A stretch of 64,000 nt of DNA, from contig NZ_FNYL01000013.1 of NCBI RefSeq assembly GCF_900109045.1, forward strand, positions 1 to 64,000, written 5' to 3'. How positions within the stretch are numbered: the first letter of the stretch is position 1; each line of letters starts with the position of its first letter. The stretch comes from Dyadobacter sp. SG02. Its GTDB lineage: Bacteria; Bacteroidota; Bacteroidia; Cytophagales; Spirosomataceae. Of the stretch, positions 33,560 to 43,262 are shown piece after piece. A program made the translations under genes and the position numbers. The notes under the pieces were generated by a model. That model was not told the DNA's origin, ran no database searches, and was given only the letters and a program-made list of their open reading frames with translations.

Positions 33560-33916
33560 ATGGCAGCCAGAAAAGAGAATTCAACCTACACCAGCAATGA
33601 AAAGTACATTGTGGAATGCGATCTTACCTATGCGGTCAACAAGATCGGAGGAAGGTGGAAGATTTTGATTATCAGCAAATTGGAAAAAGGGAAGATGCGG
33701 TTTGGAGAACTGAAAAAGGAATTTCCCTACATCACCGAACGAATGCTGACGCTACAACTGCGCGCGCTCGAACAGGACGGGCTGGTCCGGCGCACGGTGT
33801 ACGCCGAAGTGCCGCCCCGTGTCGAGTACGAGCTGACCGACATGGCGGCGGCATTCGGCCCGATCTTTCAGCAGCTCAGCGAATGGGGTGGAAAGCACCG
33901 GAAATTATTCAACTGA
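33560..33916 (+). CDS. HxlR-family transcriptional regulator
   Basis: The 118-residue winged-helix protein contains the HxlR block CDLTYAVNKIGGRWKILIIS. The wing and helix region is GKMRFGELKKEFPYITERML, then DGLVRRTVYAEVPPRVEYEL. HxlR proteins bind as dimers and often respond to electrophiles or quinones, some through the N-terminal cysteine, here in VECDLTY. It diverges from the SDR gene with overlapping promoters. Its stop codon overlaps the end of the convergent NarL-type gene by 8 bases. Confidence 0.9.
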   Translation: MAARKENSTYTSNEKYIVECDLTYAVNKIGGRWKILIISKLEKGKMRFGELKKEFPYITERMLTLQLRALEQDGLVRRTVYAEVPPRVEYELTDMAAAFGPIFQQLSEWGGKHRKLFN

Positions 33917-34538
33917 GCTTGTAAGCTTCCGCAAGCTGCACAAGCGCTTTGCGGTCGGGGATATTCAGTTTTTCGAAAACACGCCGCCGGAATGTGCTTA
34001 CGGAGGTGTATTGCAGCTGCATAAGCTCGCTGATCTGCGTAATGGTGTAGTCCTGAATGATATACATCGCCACCTGGAATTCCCGGGGCGTCAGTTCGTC
34101 GAACGGGTTGACCGCCTTCCGGTTCAGCGTGTCGTTCACGATAACGTCCGCCAGGTCTGCGCTCATGTATTTTTTTCCCGCTAGCACGGTATCCACCGCC
34201 TTGATCAGGTCTTCGGGCGATGCGTCTTTCTCGATGTAGCCGTGCGCACCCATTTGCAGGACCCTTTTTCCAAAAATCACCTCACTGTTCATCGACACGA
34301 CAAGGACTTTGGCATCGGGCTGAAAGCTCTTGATCCAGTGCAATATGGTAGCCGTATCGGCGTCGGGCATGCTCAGGTCCAGCAGGATCAGGTCGTATTT
34401 GTTGTTTTTCAACTGGGCCATAATGGTTTGGCCATCCCAGCTTTCGTCTATTTGCGGATCGGTAAAATGGTTGAGTAATGCAACTTTAAGGCCATAACGA
34501 ACCAGGGAATGGTCGTCGGCAATCAATATCTTTTTCAT
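33909..34538 (-). CDS. NarL/LuxR-type response regulator
   Basis: The 209-residue regulator has receiver residues D8-D9 and phospho-acceptor D54 (LILLDLSMPDAD). The C-terminal LuxR helix-turn-helix is QISELMQLQYTSVSTFRRRV, in the block PREFQVAMYIIQDYTITQI. Its ATG overlaps the stop codon of the upstream sensor kinase (ATGA at 34535-34538), so translation is coupled. It should be the phosphorylation partner of that kinase. The 3' end overlaps the convergent HxlR gene. Confidence 0.92.
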   Translation of the reverse strand: MKKILIADDHSLVRYGLKVALLNHFTDPQIDESWDGQTIMAQLKNNKYDLILLDLSMPDADTATILHWIKSFQPDAKVLVVSMNSEVIFGKRVLQMGAHGYIEKDASPEDLIKAVDTVLAGKKYMSADLADVIVNDTLNRKAVNPFDELTPREFQVAMYIIQDYTITQISELMQLQYTSVSTFRRRVFEKLNIPDRKALVQLAEAYKLS

Positions 34539-37500
34539 AACGTAGTAAAATTGGGCGGAGCGGTGTCCGTCAAAACAGCTTCTGTTGAGTTAGGTTGGCT
34601 GGGTAAAATCCCGGAAATGATGACAGTCGTTCCCTGTCCGACGAAGCTCTCTACTTCCAGCTTGCATTCGAGGCGGGTTACGAAATCGATGATGATCTGG
34701 TAGCCGAGGCGGCTGCTTTGCTCGATCCCGGCCGTCGTGAGCACGTTCTCGATGCGCCGGTTGATTTTGCTTAGCTCGGCAGGCGACATACCCCGCCCGT
34801 TGTCCGATACCGAAAGTCTCAGGTACTTTTCATCGAGCTTGTCGAGCTCCACCCGGATATGGCCGCCCGTCGTGTACTTATTGGAATTGTCGATCAGGTT
34901 GCGGATCACCGCTTTTAAAATCTCGCGGTTGGTATGGATTTCCCATCCGCCCGGATTGATGAATTCAAGGCTATTGTTTTTGAAAAGCAGCATTTCCTTA
35001 AAAAACTCCTCCAACTCCTTCGCCAGATCGTCGAACGGGAACGGGCGCTTGCTGAGGAAGAAGCCTTCCTGCTGCGATTTGGTCCAGAGATTGATCTCCT
35101 TTACAAATGCATGGATATTCGTTGCCGCTTTTTTAATCTCCGAAGTACCGGCCCTGACGTCGTCGAGGCGGTCTTTTTCCAGCGCGGCAGCGACGTGGTC
35201 CGACAGCAGGTTCAGGAAATGCAGCGGCGATTGCAGGTCATGCGCGAGCAGGAGCGCGATTTTTTCTTTCAGCTTGTTGCTGTATTCCAGCTGCTTCGTG
35301 CGCTCGCGAACCTGTGCTTCAAGCTGCTTTTTTCGTTGCGTCAGGTAATGATAGCGCAGTTTTACCACCAGGTAAAACGAAAATGCCAGCAGGCACAGCG
35401 CGAACAGCATAGCATACCAGGTCTGGTACCAAAACGGCTTTACTGTGAAATTCTTGGTTAATAACCTCACATTGTCACGTCCGAAGCCTGCCTTTTTCCT
35501 TACTTGAAGCGAATAATCCCCATGACTCAGCCGGTTGAGGGTAATGGTCAGGCTGCCATTCAGTTGATACCATTCATCGTCGAGGCCTTTGATATTGTAT
35601 TCCAGCAGCTGGTTTTCGGGCAAACCGAAAAAGGGCGATGCAAGCGTAATTTCCACCCGGTTGAAAGAAGGGGCCAGTAGCAAGTCGTTGCTGAACGGCT
35701 TTTCTTTTCCGTCGACGACAAATTTGTCGATCAGTATCCGCGAATCCGGAAGAATGTCGATAATGCTGTCGGGATATACCTGCACCAGCCCGTCCATCGA
35801 CGGGAAGGAGAATTTTCCGTCCGGAAATACGACCGACGACGGGTCGCAGCCGCCGTTGAATTCATTATTGCCGAAGCCGTTGCTTTTGTCATAATAGTAA
35901 TAGAAAACGCTTTTGGCTTTGCCGTCGAGGTAGTCGTACAGGTCCCGGGTCCTGCATTTGAAGAGGCCGTGATTGGTGGTCATCCACATAAACCCCCGTT
36001 TGTCTTCCAGAAAAGTATGCACAACGAGCAGATAACCGTTGCGGTCGAGCGGTAATGCGGTAGCTTTCCCGTTACGAACGGCATAGTAACCCTGTCCATA
36101 GGTCCCGGTCCACAGTGTTTTGTTTTTATCATAATAAAACGCCCTCACTTCCCGGCCTTTCATCTCAGGGATATCCTGCAAAGTGGCTTTCCCGACATCC
36201 ATCAGAAACAAACCTTTGCCATCCGACGCCCAGAAACTGCTGTTGCCCGCAGGGGCAAACGTGTTGACTTTCCTGGGTAAATTCAGCCATTGGATCGAAT
36301 CCCCCGAGATTTTCCCGAGGTTTCCGGAGAACGTATTAACCCAGATGTTTCCGTCGGGAGTCTGGGCCAACTCTGCCACCGCAAGGGACGAGTGAAACTT
36401 ACGGATCAATTGCAAATCGGGACCGCGTTCCTCCACGTATCTCGTCAGCCTGTAAGTCCACACGTGCTGGGCCTTGTCGACCAGGATGCCACTCCTGGGC
36501 CCGAGCGGGAAGGGCGGGCTGGTGATTGTGCCGCCGGGCAATACAACCCCCAAGTCAGTGAGGATGCCATTGTTTTGGTACAAATGCTGACTGTAAAAAT
36601 TATTGGTAGTCCCGGGAATGCGGACGGTCTTAAACTGTTTCTTTTTGAAAACATATACTCCGTTGGTCCCTGTTCCCACCACCTGAATACCGGATTCGGG
36701 GAGGTTCAGATAACAGAATACCTTGCCTATGTTGCCTGTTTTCAGGACAGGTTTGCAAATAAGCACATTGCTTGGGCCGCCGACCGGCTGTGAAAGTTCA
36801 TAAAAGGTATCGGGCGTATGCAGAAAAAGGCGCTCGCCCTGCTGGAAGAATTGCGAATTTGGCCCAAGGTCCGGCGCACCGCCACCGGATGTCCGGGCAA
36901 GGACGGCATATTCCCGTCCGGCCGAATCGACACAGGCAATCCGCCCTGTCGGGCCGAGAAAATAGAGCCTGCTATTCAGCGTGCCTGCCTTATCAAAAGA
37001 CATCACCGCCTCCTCGAATGTCTTCAAAAACGTCACTTTCCTGTTACGCAGGTATAGCAGGCCAACATCGCCGATTCTCAGAAAACCATCCCCACGACTT
37101 CCGACCTGGTGATAAATGACCTGTGCCGCAAAAGCAGTGAAAAGCGATTCAACCCGGCGGCGGTCTTGCGGTAGCAAGTTGCGAACGATATCGAACTGCT
37201 CCCTCGGCGATTGAAGTATTACAGCCCTGTTCCTTACATGCGGATTCAATACAAAAGTCTGGTTGTTCTGCTCAAAAGAAAAGACTTTAAAACTGGTATC
37301 CTTGAAGTAAATAGTGCTGTCGCCCGTGAGGCCCAGTTCTATAATGCGGTTGCCGGCAAGCTGCGGTACGTTGCTTTGATTGTATGTCACGAAATGCGTC
37401 CCGTCGAAGCGAACCAGCCCGCCCTGGGTCGTCATCCAGATGAACCCGTTTTTGTCCTTCCGAAGCTGCATGACGCTGTTTTGCGGCAGGCCGTTGTCGC

Positions 37501-37600
37501 TCGTATAATGCTGTTCCGTGAAATCGGAGACCTCCTGGCCGGAAGCAGGCAAGGCGGCCGTGAAGAAGAAGAGAAGTTGAATTATCTTCGCGATTTTCAT
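34535..37600 (-). CDS. Two-component sensor histidine kinase with Reg_prop/Y_Y_Y sensor
   Basis: The 1021-residue protein has a signal peptide (to about 21) and a large periplasmic two-component propeller region (about 25-635, for example NGFIWMTTQGGLVRFDG and RGFMWMTTNHGLFK). A Y_Y_Y domain follows (about 650-715, GDYSLQVRKKAGFG), then one membrane segment (about 727-747). The dimerisation domain has H787 (AHDLQSPLHFL), and the ATPase domain carries NLIDNSNKYT and SVSDNGRGMS. Unlike the hybrid two-component systems of Bacteroides it has no receiver or AraC part. The NarL-type regulator next to it fills that role. The ligand is unknown, often a glycan fragment in this architecture. Confidence 0.93.
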   Translation of the reverse strand: MKIAKIIQLLFFFTAALPASGQEVSDFTEQHYTSDNGLPQNSVMQLRKDKNGFIWMTTQGGLVRFDGTHFVTYNQSNVPQLAGNRIIELGLTGDSTIYFKDTSFKVFSFEQNNQTFVLNPHVRNRAVILQSPREQFDIVRNLLPQDRRRVESLFTAFAAQVIYHQVGSRGDGFLRIGDVGLLYLRNRKVTFLKTFEEAVMSFDKAGTLNSRLYFLGPTGRIACVDSAGREYAVLARTSGGGAPDLGPNSQFFQQGERLFLHTPDTFYELSQPVGGPSNVLICKPVLKTGNIGKVFCYLNLPESGIQVVGTGTNGVYVFKKKQFKTVRIPGTTNNFYSQHLYQNNGILTDLGVVLPGGTITSPPFPLGPRSGILVDKAQHVWTYRLTRYVEERGPDLQLIRKFHSSLAVAELAQTPDGNIWVNTFSGNLGKISGDSIQWLNLPRKVNTFAPAGNSSFWASDGKGLFLMDVGKATLQDIPEMKGREVRAFYYDKNKTLWTGTYGQGYYAVRNGKATALPLDRNGYLLVVHTFLEDKRGFMWMTTNHGLFKCRTRDLYDYLDGKAKSVFYYYYDKSNGFGNNEFNGGCDPSSVVFPDGKFSFPSMDGLVQVYPDSIIDILPDSRILIDKFVVDGKEKPFSNDLLLAPSFNRVEITLASPFFGLPENQLLEYNIKGLDDEWYQLNGSLTITLNRLSHGDYSLQVRKKAGFGRDNVRLLTKNFTVKPFWYQTWYAMLFALCLLAFSFYLVVKLRYHYLTQRKKQLEAQVRERTKQLEYSNKLKEKIALLLAHDLQSPLHFLNLLSDHVAAALEKDRLDDVRAGTSEIKKAATNIHAFVKEINLWTKSQQEGFFLSKRPFPFDDLAKELEEFFKEMLLFKNNSLEFINPGGWEIHTNREILKAVIRNLIDNSNKYTTGGHIRVELDKLDEKYLRLSVSDNGRGMSPAELSKINRRIENVLTTAGIEQSSRLGYQIIIDFVTRLECKLEVESFVGQGTTVIISGILPSQPNSTEAVLTDTAPPNFTTL

Positions 37601-37758
37601 AGCCGGTTCAACAAAGGGTGTTTGTCATGAATGACAAAATAGGGTCGGGTTAAAGGATGCAATAATAGCTTAGTTTTGTAATAATTTCTATGCGTTGTAC
37701 AAACATTTCTAATAGCCCGGCATCTTATTACTTGTTCAGGTTATTGAGCGGTTTTCTT

Positions 37759-37766
37759 TATTTTTG
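37759..37766 (+). promoter_or_regulatory. -7-like box directly upstream of the AraC gene
   Basis: TATTTTTG matches TAnnTTTG and lies 4 bases before the AraC ATG at 37771. If used, transcription would begin at or very near the start codon, giving a leaderless message. No -33 element sits at the ideal distance. Confidence 0.35.
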
Positions 37767-37770
37767 ACGC

Positions 37771-38691
37771 ATGGCGCGTAACCTGGTAGTCAAAGACCTC
37801 CCCGAACTGTACGAAACGATGGGCCTGCCGGTCGACCCGGTGGATGCGTCGTCGGGCCTGACGGTGCATTTCCTGCAACAGACCTTCACCGAATTCCCGT
37901 TCGTATCGGTTCCTTTCAGGCCTAATTATTTCAGTTTTCTGTTTATCCGCGAGGCATTTGGCAAATACACGATAGACGACCAGGTTTTCGAGGTGCGGCC
38001 GGGAACCGTATACTTCACCAACCCGGGCAACTACCGCATTTTCGAATGGGCCAGCATTAGCGACACCTGCCTGATCACATTCAACGAAGCCTATTTAAAG
38101 GAAAACGTGCACGAGGATGTTTATCGGGACTTCTCTTTTTTGCTTACCGAAACCGTCGAGCCGCGCGTTTTGTCCGACGATCAGTTCACCATCGTCCGGC
38201 AGCTCTATCAGCAAATACACGCCGAACACCGGGGGAATTCTCCTTACAAGAACAGGATCATAGGAAGCCTGATGGTCGCGTTACTGTTGAAAATCAAGGA
38301 GTATTTTTTTCAGGACTATAATCCAATTTACGAAGGCAACCGCAGTTCGCAGATTGTCAAAACATTCAAAAGAAACCTCGAACAGCATTTCAGGGACTTG
38401 GTGAACGGGAAGGTGGAAGTGCAATTGCGCGTACAGGACTACGCGGACCTGCAATTTTTGCACGTCAACTATTTGTCGAGCGTGATCAGCAGCAAAACCG
38501 GCAAATCCATCAGCGCGTGGATCGCCGATAAAACCGTAGCCGAAGCGAAAGTAATGTTGCAAAATCCCTCGCTGACCATCAAGGAAATAGCCGTTCGGTT
38601 AGGCTTTCTGGAAGCGCCCCATTTTAGTAATTATTTCAAAAAACACACCTCGCAAAGCCCAGTTGAATATCGGAAGCAGCATGCGGCGTAA
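37771..38691 (+). CDS. AraC-family transcriptional regulator
   Basis: The 306-residue protein has an N-terminal cupin-like sensing domain (about 35-125, YTIDDQVFEVRPGTVYFTN). The C-terminal pair of helix-turn-helix motifs covers about 205-303 (VQDYADLQFLHVNYLSSVIS, LTIKEIAVRLGFLEAPHFSN, TSQSPVEYRKQ). It transcribes away from the large sensor kinase gene, so it could regulate that system or be under its control. The ligand is unknown. Confidence 0.9.
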   Translation: MARNLVVKDLPELYETMGLPVDPVDASSGLTVHFLQQTFTEFPFVSVPFRPNYFSFLFIREAFGKYTIDDQVFEVRPGTVYFTNPGNYRIFEWASISDTCLITFNEAYLKENVHEDVYRDFSFLLTETVEPRVLSDDQFTIVRQLYQQIHAEHRGNSPYKNRIIGSLMVALLLKIKEYFFQDYNPIYEGNRSSQIVKTFKRNLEQHFRDLVNGKVEVQLRVQDYADLQFLHVNYLSSVISSKTGKSISAWIADKTVAEAKVMLQNPSLTIKEIAVRLGFLEAPHFSNYFKKHTSQSPVEYRKQHAA

Positions 38692-38709
38692 TATTCGAGG
38701 TTTGGATTT

Positions 38710-39528
38710 CTAATGGACGGCTTCGAAACCATACGCATTTCCATCCAGCAACAGCATGGACATCAGCCAGTTCTGTTTTTCTTGTTCTTCGGGTAGCGGG
38801 TCCACTTCCCACACATGCCATCCCTCGAAGTGCCGGGAATATTTTTCTTTGATCTGCTGCGAAAACGCCTTTGATTCGGCGAGCTTGCCCAAATGAAATT
38901 CTCTGATTTCGGAATGCTTTCGTGATAGCTTTGTTTTGAGAAACTCCGCGACGGCCCTGGTAGGTTCATCCATCCAGGCCTCAAATGCAACATAATTGGG
39001 CAGCAGGCAGGATGCGTAGTGCCCCAGCAGCGTAGATTTCAACTGAATGGGAGCATAGAAACTGTTGTAGCGAAAATGGTCGACCAGTATTTGCTTTCGC
39101 CGGTCGTGCAGGAAAGTTCGGTAATTGACTTTGAGATAGTCAACTTTGCTTCGATCGGAAACCAGTGACAATACCATTTGTGAGCGGTCGAATAAAATGG
39201 AGGGGATCAGCGTCGTTTTCAGGTAGTCGACTGTCTCCCGTATGTGATCGAGCGAAATGCTGTTCGCTTGATCCTGATTGATGATATTTTCAATATGCCA
39301 TTCTTTCTGTTCTGCGACACGCTTTTGATATTCTATCATCTGTTCTTCGCTCAGTATTTCCCGGAAGACGCTATATTCAAAATCCCACTCTTCCCAGGCC
39401 GAAAAGAAATGCGTATCGGAGCGTGAGTCTCGCATTTCTTCATATTGAAGGGCGACTTCCGCCTGTTGCGCATTGAGATTAAGCTGGCCATACCTGGCTT
39501 GAACAAACCTGATTTCTTCTCTTTCCAT
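38710..39528 (-). CDS. Uncharacterised cytoplasmic protein (272 residues)
   Basis: I start at the ATG ending at 39528 (MEREEIRFVQ). An earlier in-frame ATG at 39759 would overlap the divergent GH28 gene and adds basic residues unlike the rest. The protein is rich in charged and aromatic residues and probably mostly helical (QQAEVALQYEEMRDS, AWEEWDFEYSVFREIL). It has no signal peptide or membrane segment. I recognise no domain. It lies between an AraC gene (convergent) and a GH28 gene (divergent), with no clear operon partner. Confidence 0.7.
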   Translation of the reverse strand: MEREEIRFVQARYGQLNLNAQQAEVALQYEEMRDSRSDTHFFSAWEEWDFEYSVFREILSEEQMIEYQKRVAEQKEWHIENIINQDQANSISLDHIRETVDYLKTTLIPSILFDRSQMVLSLVSDRSKVDYLKVNYRTFLHDRRKQILVDHFRYNSFYAPIQLKSTLLGHYASCLLPNYVAFEAWMDEPTRAVAEFLKTKLSRKHSEIREFHLGKLAESKAFSQQIKEKYSRHFEGWHVWEVDPLPEEQEKQNWLMSMLLLDGNAYGFEAVH

Positions 39529-39653
39529 AAAATTCAATTTGCTGATAAGCCAATATAGCAATGCTTCCCACATTCGCTTCGAATAAAATCGCCCTTTTTT
39601 TAAGAGTAGTTGCGCCCGACCCTCGTCTTCCCCGTGAATATTTGGGCAGAGAC

Positions 39654-41237
39654 ATGATGAAGCATTTGAAATTCTGGATTTTTCTTTGGGTAACCTCCGC
39701 AAGCTGGGGGATCGTAAACGGGCAGATCGGAGCGGGTAACTTCGCCGGGAATGTTCCAAAAGTGGCGGACGTGGGTGCTGCCAGGCTACCTGCGACGATC
39801 GCGCCGGTCAAAGCGCCGTTCCCGATGCCGGCTTTCAAGAAACCGGTTTTCCCTGCATTAACCATCAATATCCATGACAAAGGTGCCCGGGAAGGGGCAA
39901 TGGTAACGAAAGTAATCCAGGCGGCCATCGACGAAGCGGCCGCGAAGAAAGGCGGCACCGTCGTGATCCCCCGCGGCATCTGGAAAACCGGGCGTATCAG
40001 TCTGAAAAGTAATGTGAACCTGCATGTCAGCGAAGGGGCCGAATTACATTTCAGTCCCGAAATCGAGGATTATCTGCCGGCGGTGTTCACGAGGAATGAA
40101 GGCGTGGAGCTGATGTCGCTTGGGGCGCTGATTTATGCCAATGGCCAGGAAAATATCGCGGTTACGGGCAACGGAAAGCTGGTGGGACCACCGGATGGGC
40201 CAGTGAGGAAGCGATATATGAACGTGAACGTGATCGAGAAAGTGGTGCCGGCGGATAAGCCCGTGCACGAGCGTGTGTACGAAGGCAAGGACGGCGGTTT
40301 CATATTCCCGCCGATGTTTATTTCGCCTATTAACTGCAAAAAGGTTTATATAGAAGGCATTACATTGGAAAACACGCCCTTCTGGAACGTGGTGCCGGTG
40401 TATTGCGACCACGTGGTCATCCGGGGTATTACCGTGCGTTCGGTCGGCATTCCGCGTGGCGACGGGATCGATATCGAGTCGTCTAGGAATGTGCTCATCG
40501 AGTATTGCACGCTCAGCTGCGGCGACGATTGCTTCACGATCAAGGCGGGTAGGGGCGACGACGGTATCCGCGTGAACAAGCCGACGGAGAATGTGGTGAT
40601 CCGCCATTGCCTCGCCCGCGAGGGCCACGGGGGCATTACGTGCGGGAGCGAAACGGCCGGAATGATCCGCAATGTGTATGTTCACGACTGTGTTTTCGAC
40701 GATACCGATACCGGTCTGCGCTTCAAAACGCGCCGCTCGCGTGCCGGTGGCGGCGACAACCTCACCTACGAGCGCATACGTATGATCCTGCGCGGCGACG
40801 CCGTGAAGTTCGATATGCTGGGCAGCCGACAGTATGTGGGAGAACTCGCCGACCGTTTGCCAGCCCGGCCGGTGGACAAGCTGACGCCGGGCTACCGCAA
40901 CATTACGGCCCGGAATATTATTGTGGAAAAGGCCCGGACATTTATTGACATTACCGGCATTCCCGAGTCGCCGGCGACGAATCTGCTCATTGAAAATGCC
41001 GATGTGCATGCCAGGACTGCCTTTAAAGCCAGCGACGCACTCGGCGTTACCGTCCGGAATGCGTCGCTCACCGTCACCGACTCCCTTTTGCGCGGGCTGG
41101 ATATCCGGAATGTGCTTTTTGAAGAAGTGGTATTTAAAACGCCGCAGAAACGGATCTGGATGGATGTTGAAGGTGAAAACTCTAAAAACATCCGCTTCAA
41201 CGAATGCCTCCCGGCGAAACCGGAAGGCTGGGAATAG
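39654..41237 (+). CDS. Glycoside hydrolase family 28 (polygalacturonase-like)
   Basis: The start is at the ATG at 39654 or 39657, giving a signal peptide (about 1-23) and 527 residues. The right-handed beta-helix carries the GH28 motifs with catalytic acids: D270 and D273 (RGDGIDIES), D291-D292 (CGDDCFTIK), the GHG motif 324-326 and R356-K358 (LRFKTR). It would hydrolyse alpha-1,4-galacturonan or rhamnogalacturonan in the periplasm or outside. A DGID motif in place of NTD is common in Bacteroidota members. It is the only obvious polysaccharide-degrading enzyme in the window and is not joined to a SusC/SusD pair. Confidence 0.9.
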   Translation: MMKHLKFWIFLWVTSASWGIVNGQIGAGNFAGNVPKVADVGAARLPATIAPVKAPFPMPAFKKPVFPALTINIHDKGAREGAMVTKVIQAAIDEAAAKKGGTVVIPRGIWKTGRISLKSNVNLHVSEGAELHFSPEIEDYLPAVFTRNEGVELMSLGALIYANGQENIAVTGNGKLVGPPDGPVRKRYMNVNVIEKVVPADKPVHERVYEGKDGGFIFPPMFISPINCKKVYIEGITLENTPFWNVVPVYCDHVVIRGITVRSVGIPRGDGIDIESSRNVLIEYCTLSCGDDCFTIKAGRGDDGIRVNKPTENVVIRHCLAREGHGGITCGSETAGMIRNVYVHDCVFDDTDTGLRFKTRRSRAGGGDNLTYERIRMILRGDAVKFDMLGSRQYVGELADRLPARPVDKLTPGYRNITARNIIVEKARTFIDITGIPESPATNLLIENADVHARTAFKASDALGVTVRNASLTVTDSLLRGLDIRNVLFEEVVFKTPQKRIWMDVEGENSKNIRFNECLPAKPEGWE

Positions 41238-41249
41238 GGCATTTCAATA

Positions 41250-42287
41250 TCATTTCGCAAGGTTATCGGCCTCGATAATGGCGTCCGCAAATGCCTTGGG
41301 CGCCTCCTGGGGCAGGTTATGCCCTGCGCCTCTCACCACGTGGTGGATGTGCTTGCCGGTGGATTTGCGGGCAAATGCCGAGCCGTCGCCCGCAGGCACG
41401 ACGCCGTCCGAATCACCGTCGAGGGTGACGGTCGGAACGCTGATCGTTGGTCCTGCGAACAGCTTTTGCTCGATTTCGTCGTACTGTTTCTCGCCGGGTT
41501 CGAGGCTTAGCCGCCAGCGGTAGTTATGGATCACGATCGCCGCGTAATCGGGGTTTTTGAAGGATTCGGCCGAGCGGTTGTAAACAGCATCGTCGAACGC
41601 CCATTTCGGCGAGATGTTTTTCCAGATTAGCTTATTGAAGTCGTACCAGTTAGCGGTGTAGCCTTTCTGGCCACGGTCGGTAGCGAAATAATATTGGTAC
41701 CACCAGCCCCATTCAGCGGCGGGCGACAGCGGCTGCTGGTTTCTTTCGAGGTTGTTGATCAGGTAACCATTCACCGAAACCATCGCTTTGACGCGTTCGG
41801 GCCACAATGCGGCGATAATGTTGGCCGTACGGGCGCCCCAGTCGAAACCGCCGATGACGGCCTTTTTAATTTTCAGGGCGTCCATTAATGCGATGATATC
41901 CATTGCAACGGCAGCCTGCTGGCCATTCCGGAAGGTTTTATCTGACAGAAAACGCGTAGTACCGTGGCCGCGCAAATGCGGAACGATCACCCGGTAACCG
42001 GCATTAGCAAGCAATTCGGCAGATTTTGCATAGCTGTGGATGTCGTAAGGCCAGCCATGCAGCAGTATCACCGGCTGACCGGTGGCAGGGCCGGTTTCGG
42101 CGTAGCCGACATTCAAGACACCTGCTTCTATTTGTTTGATTTCTCCGAATGTGTAAGTGCCGTGGTCTGCAACGGGGTTTCTTTTGCTATCCGCCATGGC
42201 TTTGGCAGGAAAGATTTGCGTCGCGGCGAAAGTAAGGGCTGCGAGGCTCAGAAAACTGCGACGGCTGTATTGTGTGCTATTTTTCAT
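41250..42287 (-). CDS. Alpha/beta hydrolase, epoxide-hydrolase-like, Tat-exported
   Basis: From the ATG ending at 42287 the product is 345 residues and opens with a twin-arginine signal (YSRRSFLSLAAL, 7-18). The oxyanion motif HGWP is at 77-80, and the nucleophile elbow GGFDWGA has D149. An aspartate nucleophile with neighbouring Trp is the hallmark of epoxide hydrolases and haloalkane dehalogenases rather than esterases. The catalytic His is in GAGHNLPQEAP near the C-terminus. Its gene ends 12 bases from the GH28 stop (convergent). The substrate is unknown. Confidence 0.85.
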   Translation of the reverse strand: MKNSTQYSRRSFLSLAALTFAATQIFPAKAMADSKRNPVADHGTYTFGEIKQIEAGVLNVGYAETGPATGQPVILLHGWPYDIHSYAKSAELLANAGYRVIVPHLRGHGTTRFLSDKTFRNGQQAAVAMDIIALMDALKIKKAVIGGFDWGARTANIIAALWPERVKAMVSVNGYLINNLERNQQPLSPAAEWGWWYQYYFATDRGQKGYTANWYDFNKLIWKNISPKWAFDDAVYNRSAESFKNPDYAAIVIHNYRWRLSLEPGEKQYDEIEQKLFAGPTISVPTVTLDGDSDGVVPAGDGSAFARKSTGKHIHHVVRGAGHNLPQEAPKAFADAIIEADNLAK

Positions 42288-42539
42288 TTTTGGGATGTTT
42301 GAGATCGATGGTTGGAAGTCCGCCGGGTAATTTTCCCGTTTGGATGATTCAAAATTAGCTGATCGCCCATCCGCCAGACAGGTGAACTTACCCGAACCGG
42401 ACAAATCCGCCGCCCGATTGGACATTTCCGGCGCTGTATCCGACACGGCAGGATAGTCGCCTCCCTGATATTTACTTATTTTATCTACAAAAGATCATAT
42501 TTAATTCAAACATCGCTACCCGGAAACGGGGATCATATT

Positions 42540-43151
42540 ATGCTGCGACAAACGATGCAGATCAGGCCAACGGATGAAAAAGTACTGCTCGACAAGCTTG
42601 CAGAAGGCGATGAGCCGGCATTTACGGCGCTTTACGAAAAGTATAGTTTGAAGTTGTATGCCAATATTTTACGGCTCGTCAAATCCGAAGACATCGCAAA
42701 AGAAATCTTGCAGGAGCTTTTCCTGAAAATATGGGAAATGCGCGGGCAGATCGACCCGGAAAAATCCTTCAAATCATTTCTCTACAAGATAGCCGGTAAC
42801 CTGGTATACGATCATTTTAGGAAAGTTTCGCGGGATAAGAAGTTGTCGGACAGCTTGTTGTATATGCTGGAAGAACAATACAGCCATTCCGAAGAATCTG
42901 TCATTTATAACGAAAGCCTGGAACTGCTCAACACGGCGATCAGCCAGTTGCCCGAAATGCGGCGACGGGTATATGTGCTGGGCAAAATCGAGGGTAAAAC
43001 CTATGAAGAAATCTCAGCGCAGCTCGGTATTTCGCATTCCACCATCAGCGACCATATTGTAAAAGCCAACCGTTTCATCAAAACCTACCTCACCAGCCGC
43101 ACCGACGTGGCGCTCTCGCTCATTATCACCTTCATCGGCAGCGATTTGTAG
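42540..43151 (+). CDS. ECF sigma-70 factor (FecI type)
   Basis: The 203-residue protein has region 2 at about 25-95 (FTALYEKYSLKLYANILRLV, IAKEILQELFLKIWEMRG) and region 4 at about 130-180 (KTYEEISAQLGISHSTISDH). It is followed by a FecR gene after 111 bases and then SusC with STN and SusD, so it is the dedicated sigma factor of this locus. A GATCATATT direct repeat (42493 and 42531) precedes the start codon. Confidence 0.92.
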   Translation: MLRQTMQIRPTDEKVLLDKLAEGDEPAFTALYEKYSLKLYANILRLVKSEDIAKEILQELFLKIWEMRGQIDPEKSFKSFLYKIAGNLVYDHFRKVSRDKKLSDSLLYMLEEQYSHSEESVIYNESLELLNTAISQLPEMRRRVYVLGKIEGKTYEEISAQLGISHSTISDHIVKANRFIKTYLTSRTDVALSLIITFIGSDL

Positions 43152-43262
43152 CAGCAAGGCTTCTATTTTGGTATACATCAAAGAAAAAACTGAAATTTTT
43201 TTCGACAAGGAGCAGAGGACAGTTTCCTTCCAAACGTATTAGCGAAAACAAACGCGAATACT

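Noticed and set aside
39529..39759. Upstream extension of the unknown 272-residue protein
   Set aside because: It overlaps the GH28 start region on the other strand and encodes basic, low-similarity sequence.
40044..41009. 321-residue open frame on the minus strand
   Set aside because: It lies wholly within the GH28 gene, whose catalytic motifs are intact on the plus strand.
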